From Cristatella mucedo (taxonomy: Eukaryota > Bryozoa > Phylactolaemata > Cristatellidae): a stretch of DNA of 64,000 bases. The translations under genes were made by a program, and so were the position numbers. The first letter of the stretch is position 1, and each line of letters begins with the position of its first letter. Under the pieces are notes generated by a model. The model was not told the origin of the DNA, did not search any database, and saw only the letters and a list, made by a program, of their open reading frames with translations. Positions 1 to 61,218 of the stretch are shown one piece after another. The stretch spans positions 9,147,501-9,211,500 of the forward strand of contig WPIO01000010.1 in assembly GCA_009760855.2 (NCBI GenBank), written 5' to 3'.

Positions 1-312
1 GTATCTGCCTCTCACTCAACATGTCTGCATATCTATATCCATCTGTCTCTTTCATGTATTTTCTCCCTCCCCCTCTCTCTCTCTCTCTCTCTCCCCTTAT
101 CTATCTATATAATCTCTGTGTCTCTCACTCCCTGCTTCCTTCTAAGTCTCTGTCTCTCCAACTCAATCACTATATCTATCTTAATGTGTCCCCCCCCCTT
201 TCCTTTTTCTCTCTCTCTCTCTTCCTGACTCAGGCTTGCTGGGCGATAGCCGCGCGCACGCGCGCGCACGCGCGCGCACCCAAGCACACACACAAACACA
301 CACGTAAGCACA

Positions 313-343
<31 letters not shown>

Positions 344-550
344 AAGCATGCACACATATTCGCACACAAATTCCTAATATAACTATTCCCTCTGCTCAGT
401 CCTTTACAAAATCGCTCACTCAATTGCATTAATCTCAATGTCAACTAATCTGTAACTTAATCTCGACCACAACTCTCTTTCTCTCTCTCTCTCACACTCT
501 CTCTCACTAAGCTTAGGCTTTCTTTTAACTGGCATGTTTTGCTCTTTAAT
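1..550. repeat. Simple-sequence block: pyrimidine tracts, GCGCAC and (CA)n
   Basis: Cytosine/thymine-rich runs (about 60-235 and 470-510), a GCGCAC-type alternating purine/pyrimidine run (about 250-280) and (CA)n at about 316-342. Open frames here are low-complexity artefacts. No gene is seen. Confidence 0.9.
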
Positions 551-1232
551 TTAGCATGTCATCTGAGTCAGCTGTTTCTTTTCCTCTTTAGGCAGCCATG
601 ACATTAGCTAGCTATTGTGCCACTTCTCATGAACTAATTCTCAGCTCGAATCCTGTGGGAAAAATGCCTTTCCTGGAGTTAGAGTGGTACCACAACTAGT
701 TAGTTGTTCAGCATGTCTATGCTTGCATGGGTGGCGCATAGACGGGTTCCCACAATGCTGCCAGGGAGCCGGCTCTTGCTGTATTAGGGCTACTCTATAT
801 GAGCTGTCGTGTTTGCAACCTTTGCTGTTAGTCATATAGAGCTTCAGTTCTATTTCATGCATTTACGGCCTGTGCATGAGTAGGAGCACCTACTTCTATC
901 ATGCCTTATGGGGGATGAGAGCTTGCTGGGCGACGGCTGATCTGTGATAAATGTGCTGCTGCCCACCTGGGTTGTCGAGCTTAGTGGCAGTGACTAATGT
1001 CAGCCTAGGACAAGAAAGGTTGTCGTGGAGGCCTCACACAGCATCCGGGTGCTGGCTAGCAAATCGCCTTGCTGTCCAGCTGTGTTCCTAGGAGCTTTGG
1101 ATTATTAACTGAAGCCAATCTTGCTACCCACAATACGCCACTAGACCAAGCAGACACTTGCAGATGGCCCTTGATTCGGCTCAAGTGGTTGCATCAGCAT
1201 GTTATTGACCTTTGTTCCTGCGTGGCCACTGA

Positions 1233-1620
<388 letters not shown>

Positions 1621-2928
1621 TATGATTTCTTAAGCTCACTTGTTGACTGGGCTGCTTGCTTGGTAGGGGGACAGAATCATACACATTTGAGCGACTCTCA
1701 GTTGTATGATTCATTTATATCAGGAAAGCTTAACCACTTCAGAAATTTTGCAATCCACTTCCCAACTTTAGAGATTAGGTGCATTGAGTCCTGATATTAG
1801 CCTAAGGGAGTGGGCTACACTCAGAACCAATTATCAAGATTAGAAGATTGGAACATTTGGTTTAAGACTAGATCAAGATCGAATCATTCGGAGCCTCACA
1901 GCACTATTTGTTTAACTAGACGACATTACAACAACCCCTTCAGCAGCCAATAATGAACCGATGGTATTTGCATTGGATAAAGCTAATAAGCAGTGATCAA
2001 TATAAACTCTATAATTTTCTATAATATTAGCTGCACCTAGTCTGTGCATTAACATAAGCTTCTGCCTGCACAAGTTTGTGTGAGACTGCACGTCTTAGTG
2101 TGTGTTTTTGTTTGTGTTTGACATACCTGTGAGTCCCTATGCATAAACTGCTATGTTTAACGACCATCGACATGCAATGCACATTATAAAGACATACAAG
2201 GTGTTGCTATGTGACTCATCAATGACTCAGTCGAAGCTTAAACAGCCCTTGACTTCACCAGTATCCCAAGAGCAAGCTTCTTATCTAGCAAAGCAATACT
2301 GGGGGAAATCATCAGCTGATGCCAAATATGAGCCTAGATCGTGAAGAGGTAAGCATCCTTGCACAAGCAGAGTTGAGAGGATCAGCAAGCCTCAGGATTA
2401 GCTGGCTCAGCAGGAGCAGCGAAGCTGGATCAGGCTCCAGGAGGCCCGAAAGCTAAAGCTCGAAGGAAGAGGTGCTTCTCCGGCTTGCCCCCAGGCTGAT
2501 TGTAGCACTCCCCCTGCAAGCTCGGTAGCATCTCACTGGCAGCTATAAGACTTTCAGTGAGGTGCTTAAAACCTGAGAGATCAGCTTTACAGAGCAGTAC
2601 AGCCTCAGAGCACATCTCAGATGCATTTCTGTGGCAGGCTTACCACTTTCAGATGGGACTAAACTGCTATTTCTGGCTCATAGTGGGTTGGTTTCCAGAA
2701 TGGTCTATAATTTTAATGTAGCAGGCTAGCATATTTTTGTTCCATTGGGCTGGCAACTGCATTTGCATTGCTGCAGGCTAGCATATTTTAATGTTGTAGT
2801 TGGCTGATGGGTCTACTCATTTTAGATCAATCGAAGCAGGTTTTGCCATGTGGTGTTTCCATACAGTAGCGCTTAAGGCTGTCATAAATTCTGTTGAGAC
2901 GAAGTCTGATCGAATTTCCATCGATGAG

Positions 2929-2930
<2 letters not shown>

Positions 2931-3008
<78 letters not shown>
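2931..3008. repeat. (GA)n microsatellite
   Basis: An almost perfect GA dinucleotide run of about 78 bp. Its open frames are artefacts. Confidence 0.97.
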
Positions 3009-3012
<4 letters not shown>

Positions 3013-3309
3013 AAGCTTTCTGTGCTTAGACCGCCCGAACAAAGCTTGCAGATTAAGGCACATTCGGCAGCAGCTTTATACTCTGGAAATGGTTGTTCAG
3101 TTTCTTTATGGACAGGCTTGAATATGTTTCTTCTGCCGGGGGGGGGGGAGGCATTAGGTTCTGATGTCCAGGCCCTTCGGAAACCACAGTATTTATTTGT
3201 AAAGATAGCTGAAGAGATCTCCTGTTTGGCTAGCCTTCCATTCAGTCAGTTTCCATATATTACTACCTATTTTGTTTTTGCGGACCTCCCCGACAACTAG
3301 CCATTACTT

Positions 3310-4075
3310 TCGATTCACGTCTAAGATTAGGGACTGTCTACGGCAGTGGCTTGCTACAAAATCTTTCTAGTTCCCGGCTGTGGCTAGGCTGGACTACTGA
3401 CATTCAGTTTTGACTGGGCAACCAAAAATATCCGTAAGGCTTTGCAGCTGGTGAAAAATATGAATGCATGGTTAGTCTGAAAATCCCAAAGATTTAATGA
3501 CATGCCTCTTTTGCTGACTCAGCTGTTGTGGCTCCTGGTTCATCAGTTGATATAGAGGATAATTCTTGCACTGACCCACAAAGACTGCCATATCTTGTCT
3601 CATTCATATATAGCCGAAGTGTTGCACTAGTTTCAGCCTTCTCAGCCTTTCAGATTCTCAATGGACAATAAATTAGCTGATCTAGTCGACAAAAGCTTTT
3701 ACTAGGCAGGTCTTAGACTGTGGAACTATAGTGCCCTAAAAGAACTTAATCTCTATTCACGCGCTTCACATATGCCACGAGGCTTGAGCCCTCGACCTCG
3801 GGCAAATCTGAGTCGTGGCAAGCACCTTAGCCACTGGGCCAAACCAGTGCAGCACTTCCTTGCTTCTATGCAACTCACTTCCTCGACTGCCCTCGTGACA
3901 CAGCCATGCTGCTTCTTTTCTATTCGTTGCGTGAAATGAACTCTGCTGGATTTGGCACGCACACCGAAAGCTGCTTAGGCTTTGAGTGAGCTGTAATAAA
4001 CTTTCTAGGATGGCATCCTCTTAGTCCTTGTGGCTCTGTCTTATGGACAGAGATGCATTATACTGCTTTAAATTA
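3310..4075 (+). mobile_element. LINE-B relic interrupted by a SINE-B
   Basis: The sequence matches the LINE-B copies at 17690 and 37322 in this window: the CTACGATTAG-type segment near 3320, the TTCAGCCTTCTCAGCC segment near 3630, and the RT C-terminal and 3' end part at 3870-4075 with GTTGCGTGAAATGAA. It is broken at about 3729-3865 by a minus-strand SINE-B. It is heavily mutated, with no intact frame. Confidence 0.75.
3729..3865 (-). mobile_element. SINE-B copy inserted in LINE-B
   Basis: Read on the minus strand: a tRNA-like head (TTTGGCCCAGTGGCTAAGGT as box A region, GAGGGCTCAAGCC as box B), then GGCATATGTGAAGCGCGTGA and AGATTAAGTTCTTTTAGGGC at the 3' end. The same order occurs in the copies at 30640, 55258, 56873 and 59193. 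Confidence 0.75.
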
Positions 4076-4423
4076 GCGTAGTTACCAGATTTTAATGAGT
4101 GACCAACCAAAGAGACCAACAGGGCAACGTCCCTTCGACACACAGGCTTACTGGGTCTGTCTTTATTGCCTTCATGTCTTCATTCATCCACATGGATGAG
4201 AGATGAGCTTGGAAAAACAACACTATATTTTGCACCTCTTGAACACTCAAGCTACTAGTAAGTTTTTTAGGTGGTCGAGGATTAAAGCCTTTCTAGAATC
4301 AGCTGGCTATGGTATTGCTAATATATTTGCCTTTTACAATCAGCTTTAATGGTTGCTTAACAGGTGGGCCGTGAAGCTTTAACTGCAGCATGCATCCTGA
4401 GGATCTTAGCCTTCGGCCATGGC

Positions 4424-4609
4424 ATTCCCGGTTACTTTAGTAAAGCTTGATGCTACTGGGACAAATTATCCTTGTACTTCAATAAGCTGCAAAATTAAGT
4501 CATTAAGTGCTAGTTACCTGGTTGCTTTAGCAAAGCTTGATGCCACTGGGACAAAGGATCCTTGTATTTCAAAAAGCTGCAAAGTCAACTTAGTAAGTGC
4601 TTGTTAGTC
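4424..4609 (+). repeat. Two-copy 90-bp tandem duplication
   Basis: Copies 4430-4519 and 4520-4609 align along their length with about a dozen differences. Both contain AAAGCTTGATGC and ACTGGGACAAA. One plus frame stays open through both and reads KLDATGT twice. No known protein is recognised, and a coding role is unlikely. Confidence 0.8.
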
Positions 4610-7600
4610 TTATGTTAGCGACCGATAGTTGTCATCCATTTACTGAAAATACCGCGAGCAGTGAAAGTCAATGATAATTTATCTTACTTCAGCTGTAGCA
4701 CAGCTAAAATAAGAGAGGTGGGTAATATGTGCTTCTGGCACACAGCTTTTAGAGATGCAGCACTTGATGTGGGTGCAATTGGAATGAAGCAAGTTGGCTC
4801 CAGGCCTCTCAAGCAGCAAGGATAGAAAAAGAGGCGATGCAATCACTAGGCTGTCACCCAGCTGTACTGAGCTCACACTTTGAGGCCCAGGATGTGGCTT
4901 AAACAGCTACAGCAGGGAGCTCTCTACAGTCTGCTGTAAGCAGGATAAAACAGTCTGCTCAGGCTACTGAGGTGCTTTACAATTGAGGTGGTGAAGTAGC
5001 TGGTCTTTGCATTTTTTTTAAATATTTTGAAGCATCTGGCTATCCTGAAACTCCTCACCCTAACTCGAAGAGAGTATGGCTACTTGCTTCCAACTGTTTT
5101 GAAGTAAAATAAAGTGGCAGAGCAAAATTGTTTTGTGAAAGGAGCTGAGGACACACTGTGATCTGCATATTGGATGCAGTAGGTGTTAGTGCAACAGCCA
5201 AGGCTGGCAGGCTACTTTAAAGGTTAGAACTACTGTGCCTAGCATTGTTGTTTGGCTAATGGGCATACCAAGACCATTTGGTGTTTCAGTACATGCTCAG
5301 CCTGCATTTCCAGCTATAGTGGTGCACACATGTCTATCCCATGTGTAGACACATCTTTACATGGACGGCATGGGAGGGTCTGGGTTCGCATTCAATTGTG
5401 AATGCCGGTCTGGGTCTGTGTTTGTATGTTAACGCATGCTCGCAGTATGGATGTGTGTGCACAAGGAAAGTGGGAGCGAAAGAGTGATGAAGCTGTAGTA
5501 TGTTCAAAGCAATAATTCAGGACGAGAATTCCAATCGTCCTCTTCAGAGAGAAATCATAAAGCAGTGCCTATTCCGGGAATCCTGCATGCTGTTAAAAAA
5601 AGACAGCAGTAGGGTGACAGGAGTGGCTCAATTCACGTGAGCATTGTGGCTGCATCGTAGTGACCGTCTTAATGCAGGAACGATTCAAGTGCAATGTAAA
5701 CACAGGGGCAATTGCTATTCTCTGAGAGGATTCTACATTCTCTTCTGGTTGGCACTTTAGCAATATGTTAATGATAGGCTAGCTGTTCTGCTAATTGAAT
5801 TCTTTGTATTTGGATGAGGATAATATGTTTCTGTTGAATTACCACGATTTAGAAGAGGGGACCTACAAAGTGTATAGCTCAGAGTGTTATCAGACGATTG
5901 GCATTAAAGTAACCTAAATGATCATCTCTTGCGACCACTCTTCATCTTATTGGATTACGAAATCCTTCGACAGTGTGCTGTAATTGTCGTGATGCAATGC
6001 ACTAGACCGTGATATGCACAGTTACCTTAGACTTCAAAGAGTGCACTCGAGCGATTCTCCTTCGTTGGTTAGGAAGTAACAATTACCGGCTGGGGCCAGT
6101 GGCAACAGATGCCGAAGTGACAAGCACAGAGGTCACAACCGACATGAACGTGAGCAAACTCGGCATTATGAGGTCAGGAGGACTCGAGCCCCAGGCCATT
6201 ACTAGTTGGTAGCACGAGTAAGAGAAACCATTGCCTTTGCCTGCCTCTTTCATAGTTAAGCAACAAGACTACAGCCTCCGTTCGTAGTAGCACTGAGTAT
6301 ACTGCCTGATGCTCTTATAGCTGCCCCACAGAGAAGCTATTTGCAGGCACATGCCCAGTAGTGCTCATGCAACAATATCTCGATGAGCATGCCAATCATG
6401 TTATGCTGCCGGAACAGCCACGAGACTGGGCACACGAGCAGTTGCTTGCTGGGTGCTTAGCTGGGTCAGCTCTGATGGACTGCTGACCTCTTATCTCGGG
6501 TCCCTTTTGACTTTGGCTAGAGAGGCTGATTTGCCTGGGATTGTTGTTGCTGCCAAAGTTACAGCTTTGGCTTCAGGTGATTGGTGTATTCATTGCACTG
6601 ATCGACCCTTGTTTTACCTAACTCCAGCTGCCGATCATAGCACGAATGGACATGCTTCTTGTACAGACAGCTCTTTGCAGGAGTTCTTTGAAAGGGCAGC
6701 AGTCTGCTTCTTCGTTGTGGTTGCTTTCACCCATTCTCTAGGCTTCCTTTAGCCACCAGGTTACCAATACCAATAATATTCTTTGGAAGGATCGGCAACA
6801 GTGGAAGCAACTCTTGTGGATCTGTTAATGGACTCTTGTGCCTCCTGTACCTTGCAGAGTGCCTGCCATTGCTCCTACTGCGACCTACCTATGGCAGCAG
6901 CTGTCTTGCTGATGGGTTTTGAAACGCATTCAGGAGGTTTTGGTGAGGCTATTAGAAGATGCAGGCCTTCAGTAAAGGGTAGAAGCAACTTCGATATCAC
7001 GTCTGACTCTGCAACCGGCTTCAGTGAACCATCTGAGTGGTAACCTCGATGGATAGCTATATTGTCCTGACTCATGATCCCAAATTGAGTCAGAACAGGG
7101 GATTGGCCAAATACTCTTCCAGCCAGAGTTGGTCGGCAAGGAGGGAACTGCTAGCATACCCGAGCAGCAAGACGAAATTTGATAGCTACTGGGGATAGTT
7201 TTCTTTCAGACTCCTCTCATTTTTGCTGAAAAGATTTGTCTGGTGCCTCTTGACTACAAAAGCAAAGGTCTACTGATGGTAAAAACCAGTAGCAAACCTG
7301 CTACATTAGCAGTTGCACTTATTTAAGTGCCTAATTTGGGAAGATGTTGGCATCTGAGGTTCTCAGCAGCTTGCACATGAAGCTGAACACAGCTGTGGGG
7401 CTTTCAATTGGGCCAAGCAGTCAGCGGCTGCCAAGGCTGCTTCAGGGTCACCTCGAGCCAACCTGCACGGCAAGCTTGATGCAGTTCGGCTAGCATGCAG
7501 CTCTTCTCCCCCTCCAGCAGCCAGCGATCTCGAGGCACCGAGGGAACATGAGGTAAAAGGCAGACACTGCATCTATATCTACCCTTTTGGTCACTGGCAC

Positions 7601-8830
7601 ACTCTGGCATTCACCTGTGTATACATTTCAGAGCAGAATGTGGTGAAAATTTGATAAATATTATTACAGTACATATGCCGTGTCAGGCGAGGCTTGCTTT
7701 CAATCGTTATACACACTAAACACAGAGCTCTGGGCTGACTTTGTACTTCATAGACATGCACTCGCCCAGCTCAGCTTGCACCAGCCTGCTGCCGCTGCTG
7801 CTTCGGCTGCTGCTGGCGCTGACTTGCAGCTCCATAGGGCTTGCAGGCCGAGCTCAGTGAGCTGTGTGCGTGGTCACCTGGCGGCCATACTCCCTGTTCG
7901 CGGGTCGTGGTCAGTGGCTGAATTCAGGCACCAGCGTGCTCATACTATTCTTCGTGTCTCGTCCAATGACGAGCCGAGCAGGAAACAAAATACTAAACCA
8001 CCGTTGCAACGACCCCATTGTTTCACTTTGCCCTTGCAAGAAATTACTTTTTCTGGTATTAGCATTGACGTTTCTTCCATAATACCCAACATGTGTGTTG
8101 GCCTTTTTCTTTAAACTGTTATACTACCCAAGCACCTACTATCTGGAGTATGTTGAGAATGTCTCTGGTTTGCTTTATTTCATACCATTCGCGTATTACC
8201 AGCTCATTTGCCTGGGATGCATGTCTTAAGTCAGAGAGCACTATTATAGCCTTGAGAGGAATCTACCTTACATTCCCATTCTCACGAAGCAGCTCTGTAA
8301 TTTGCATACGTTCGAAGGACGAGCTCTTCACTGGTCCCAAATTTGTCAATGACATGCTGCTAGCTTTCAAACTGACCAAGGTCAAGTTTGGGCCAGCTGG
8401 GCAGATGCCGTTGCCTATGGCCGTGATATTGTGACTGAATAATCAGCCAATACGTTTTCCCTGTATTGTATACTTTAAGATTCATTGGTAAGCACATTAA
8501 GGGAGTAATTGCTATTCAGCCACTGTGCACATGCTGCATCGAACCCTCCACCATGTTCGTTAAAGGTGAGCATCTTGCCCTTGATTAAATCAGATGTGCT
8601 TGTGTCTTCATCGTTCCCTGCGTGGTAAGGTACACAAATGCATATGTAAAGCTGTGCACAATTATTCAGCACAATCACTATGACCAAGGTCAAGGTCATT
8701 ACATTTGATATCTGAGGTCATGAACTCGACCTACGTGGCATATGTAAAGCCCCCTGATAGAGATTAAGTTCTCTTAGGGGCATGCAGGATGCCATTGTTC
8801 AAGGCTGGCTACCGAGCATTTGTCTTACAG
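4610..8830. other. No gene recognised: 5' flank or intron of the cyclase
   Basis: I looked here for the missing TM1-6 exons and found none I could support. A GC-richer stretch at 7370-7990 has open frames with splice-like borders but no family match. A partial SINE-B 3' end lies at about 8735-8795 (plus strand, AGAGATTAAGTTCTCTTAGG). Confidence 0.6.
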
Positions 8831-57766
<48,936 letters not shown>

Positions 57767-58312
57767 TGCATCGCCATCTCACCATGACACCCTGATCAAA
57801 CTTCCATTACAGAAACCCTATTTTTGTAGTCCTGTCGCAGCTATGCTTCCTGCATAGACCGTCCTGCAGCATTAGTCATGCGTCTTGAGTAGGCGCCAGG
57901 TGCGTTATCCTAACCTCGGCTGTCTGGTACAGCCATGATGCATGGACAGAAAAGGGCCAGGCTTCTTCTTTCGGCATAGCATGATCACACGCGAACGTAG
58001 CCTCTTAGAACTTTGACGAACCAGGAGAATTTGTAGCATTCCAGAAATGACCAGGAAAGCCCGGCCTGATCACACCTGCCATTGGCGGGTAACTTTGTGC
58101 AATCCTGTTAATTTATACTGACTGCTTCCTTATGATGATCTCTACTGTTATGGAGAAGCCGTTGGAGATCCTTGAGGCTGTTTGCAGATTTAAAGCAATT
58201 GCTTAGTGGCTTGTGTATGAGCTATCCATTTACCTCTTGTCTGTTTGCATAATCTATTCAGTGCAATAATTTTCTTGGACAAGGCATTGGTAGCTCAATC
58301 CTTGGCAATAAA
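57767..58312 (+). terminator. 3' UTR and poly(A) signal of the adenylyl cyclase gene
   Basis: No open frame or repeat is recognised after the stop codon. The first canonical AATAAA on the plus strand lies at 58307-58312, which gives a 3' UTR of roughly 550 bases. Inferred from the motif only. Confidence 0.5.
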
Positions 58313-59192
58313 ATGATACAATCTTTCGGAAACATGTACATTGTGCTCTGCACTGTGTCTTATGCCGCTTGCAAAACTGACTGGGTATGGTGGGATTAAT
58401 TTTCCAGGATAGATAGCAAGTAAGCAGCAGAATTTTAAATGATTATGTATGAAATCGAGATCGCAAAAAATTACTGTCCAGAGTTGCCAATCGCAGGTGC
58501 TCTCGTTCCGTAATGAGCAGCGCTTTTGACTCTTGCTTTTCAATATTAATGATGAGAATCACAGTTGTTTGTTTCCATAGTAATTTTTTTAATTAAATCT
58601 TTGTTCAGATGCTTTACAAATCACTGCAATAGAAGCGATAACAAACCTTGGCTATATGCATACTATCATACCTAGACGAGCATTCAAAAGCATGCAAGTA
58701 TCGGGCCGAGTCCAACCTGGGAAAGTATACAAGACACTCGCTGCCACTGGTAAGTAGCCGCTCTGATTTGTAGCATGAGCTCTGAATCATGTGCTGCTAA
58801 GCATGCAATGGATGCAGGGACAAAAATGGAATGTCACTGAGCGTCAGGCAAAGCTGAGTTGGACGAATGCAACTTTAGCTGAGACTTTAATGAATCTAAA
58901 AGCTACGCAGGTGAAGACAAGACGAAAGCCTGAGTTCCGGTGCTTAGACACAAGAGCCTGAAGGTCATCAAAAAGATATCCCATTTGAAGAGAGGAGCTG
59001 CCAGACAACTTGATGCAAAAACTAGGCGTGCGAGAGCACAGGAGGACTAAGAAGGTCGAAGAGGAATGCTGATGGAAGCAAGCGACACTACCTGAAGGCT
59101 AGAGATACGATCTCGACGTCACGTGATAGAGGTCGGTAATATTGCTGCGCTTGAATGCAGTGCCACATAATATTATAATACGATTATTAATA

Positions 59193-59300
59193 TAGCTCCT
59201 TTGCATAGCGCCCTAAGAGAACTTCATCTGTATTCAGGCGCTCCACATAAGCCACGGGGCTTGAGTCCGCGACCTCGGTCTGGGCCAAACCAGCATCACT
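59193..59300 (-). mobile_element. SINE-B copy, partial head
   Basis: Inverted: GCATAGCGCCCTAAGAGAAC, CTGTATTCAGGCGCTCCACA, AAGCCACGGGGCTTGAGTCC and CGACCTCGGTCTGGGCCAAA. Confidence 0.78.
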
Positions 59301-60778
59301 TCTACCATGCCATTCAGCACCCAGCCTGCTCCCTGTAGCTTCTAGAATGCAAAGAATCAGGTTAGACTGTCAGCCATCTTTTCAAGCCCAATATCAGAAC
59401 TGTTGAAATCATGCTACTCAAGAAATGAGTACCTTAACCCTCAACGACGGTAGGTAATCATAGTCCACCGAAAACTGACGTCACAGTGCTTCCCTGGAAG
59501 TCATATAAATATTTGAATTAAAAAGTAAATTTCGCCCTCATCGCTCTTGCCAAGCCGTCTAGACAGCTTGCACATCACAGAGGTCGCGATTTGAGCTGCC
59601 AGTTAATATCCTTTGTAACGTGGCTATTCTCTTTTTTTTGTCACGTGAAGTTGCTCTCTTTATCTTAGCATGAGGATAATTTCGCAGGGAGGAATTTTTT
59701 CGTTAGTCGTGTCAGAGCCATACTGTTCAGTCTGTACTGGGATCATACTGAAACAGCGAGAGTCACCTGCGAAGGATCTTTTTTTTAAGTACGATGCAAA
59801 TGATGCCGAATGGCTTATCGCCTAAGTAATTTGAGAAGGTCGATGTCTCCTCATCGGTGTACTGCAGTCTTGCTCATCAATTCTAATTTCACTCTCGTTG
59901 AGTCGTCAGATTGAAATAAAAGATTTCCTTGCCTCCTATCGAATTCCGAGACTGATATCTGCTTTGCCTCTTTCGCACAAAGTAGTGGTTGAGATTACCG
60001 CGATTCGTCAGTCAGGCTATCTGTCTGCCATCTGGCTTTCCGTTTGTCTCCTCTGAGTTGGTGCCGCGATCGGAGCGAATTCGTATTAGGTTAGCAGATA
60101 CTCCGGCATGAGGTCAGATTGGGACTAGTGGTAGGCGAGAGGCATCCCTTTTATAAAAGTCGAGTATTATGTTTATCGGCTGGCGACAGATAAGCAGCAT
60201 GGGGTCAAGCTAGAGTGAGAATACCGGCTCAATTTCTGCACGAAGCTGACCCAGCCCTCACATGGGTGCACCGAAAACTATCTGATGGCCAATACTCAAA
60301 TTTCGCTTTTAAAAGGTTGCAGAGAAGTACCGCTGCCACCAACTTTCCGACATCTTCACCAGAGGTGCTGGAGATGTAAGGTGCTGCAAGCCACCAACTG
60401 TCTGAGAATGGACACCGGTAGTAAAGGGGAAAATGGTTCAATGGCCCACAATATGAACCTGGAGCTAGGCCACTGACTTTGAGCAGGAGATCGCTTTTGA
60501 AATAGCCACCGTAGACAGGCTTATAAGCACAGCGATAATTTTTTTTTGTTTAATCAGATCTAGGTATCACACGGCACAGTCGGCATACATAGCTAGGGCA
60601 ACACCGAAAAAGCCCTCCATGGCGATGGCCTGTTGGTCGGCGAGCCATAGTACTTGGTAGTGGCTGCTATGAGCAGGTAAGACGTCTGCCGCACCAGCTG
60701 AAATATACGTGGCGGCACTGCTTGCACTTTCACGAGTTTAGCTTCACGGATTTCGCTTCTTGGTGAGTTTTGATAACT

Positions 60779-60885
60779 GTACCGAAAGACGCTTAGGCTG
60801 TGAGTGCGCTATACAAAAATCTCCTGCGTAACACCCACATGGTCTTTATGACTTTGTGGAGTTACAGACGGAGATACATTGTATG
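60779..60885 (+). mobile_element. LINE-B 3' end
   Basis: GTACCGAAAGACGCTTAGGC, TGAGTGCGCTATACAAAAAT, GCGTAACACCCACATGGTCT and TTTGTGGAGTTACAGACGGA are nearly identical to the LINE-B 3' end at 18615-18715. Confidence 0.85.
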
Positions 60886-61178
60886 CTAACCGCTAGGGCG
60901 TGTTACGAGCGCATCGAGTCTGTGCTCATTGCACTCCTCGTGCCGCTGCCTGAACCGGTGAGGGTTTCTCGGGCGTGGCAACACCGACTGACTGTGACAG
61001 CTATGGAGTACCTATTCCTGAATTGCATCCTACGGGAGCCTGTTACCTCATATACAACCGCTGGTCAGTGTTAACGATGTGCGGACTTCTATGAGGTCAG
61101 CTATGCATTGTATTCCGCATGAGTCAGCAGTACTTGGGGCTGCGAAGTCAGCTATTGGCTGTAGCCTGTGCTATACGC

Positions 61179-61218
61179 CGGTACGCCGACGCCACGCTCT
61201 GCTACCGTCGGCGTACCG
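61179..61218. repeat. Perfect 13-bp inverted repeat (hairpin)
   Basis: CGGTACGCCGACG (61179-61191) and CGTCGGCGTACCG (61206-61218) with a 14-nt spacer. It is GC-rich and would be a very stable stem. Role unknown. Confidence 0.85.

Noticed and set aside
5370-5410. GGGTTCGCATTC, a box-B-like motif.
   Set aside because: No matching box A or tRNA fold around it.
6009-6240. Possible SINE or tRNA head on the minus strand (GGGCTCGAGTCC near 6185).
   Set aside because: Only a box-B-like motif is present; the rest does not follow SINE-A or SINE-B.
7370-7990. GC-richer open frames with splice-like borders (e.g. 7371-7552 and 7741-7985), considered as the missing TM6/N-terminal exon.
   Set aside because: No hydrophobic span or family match in the right phase. 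The alanine-rich frame has no usable donor.
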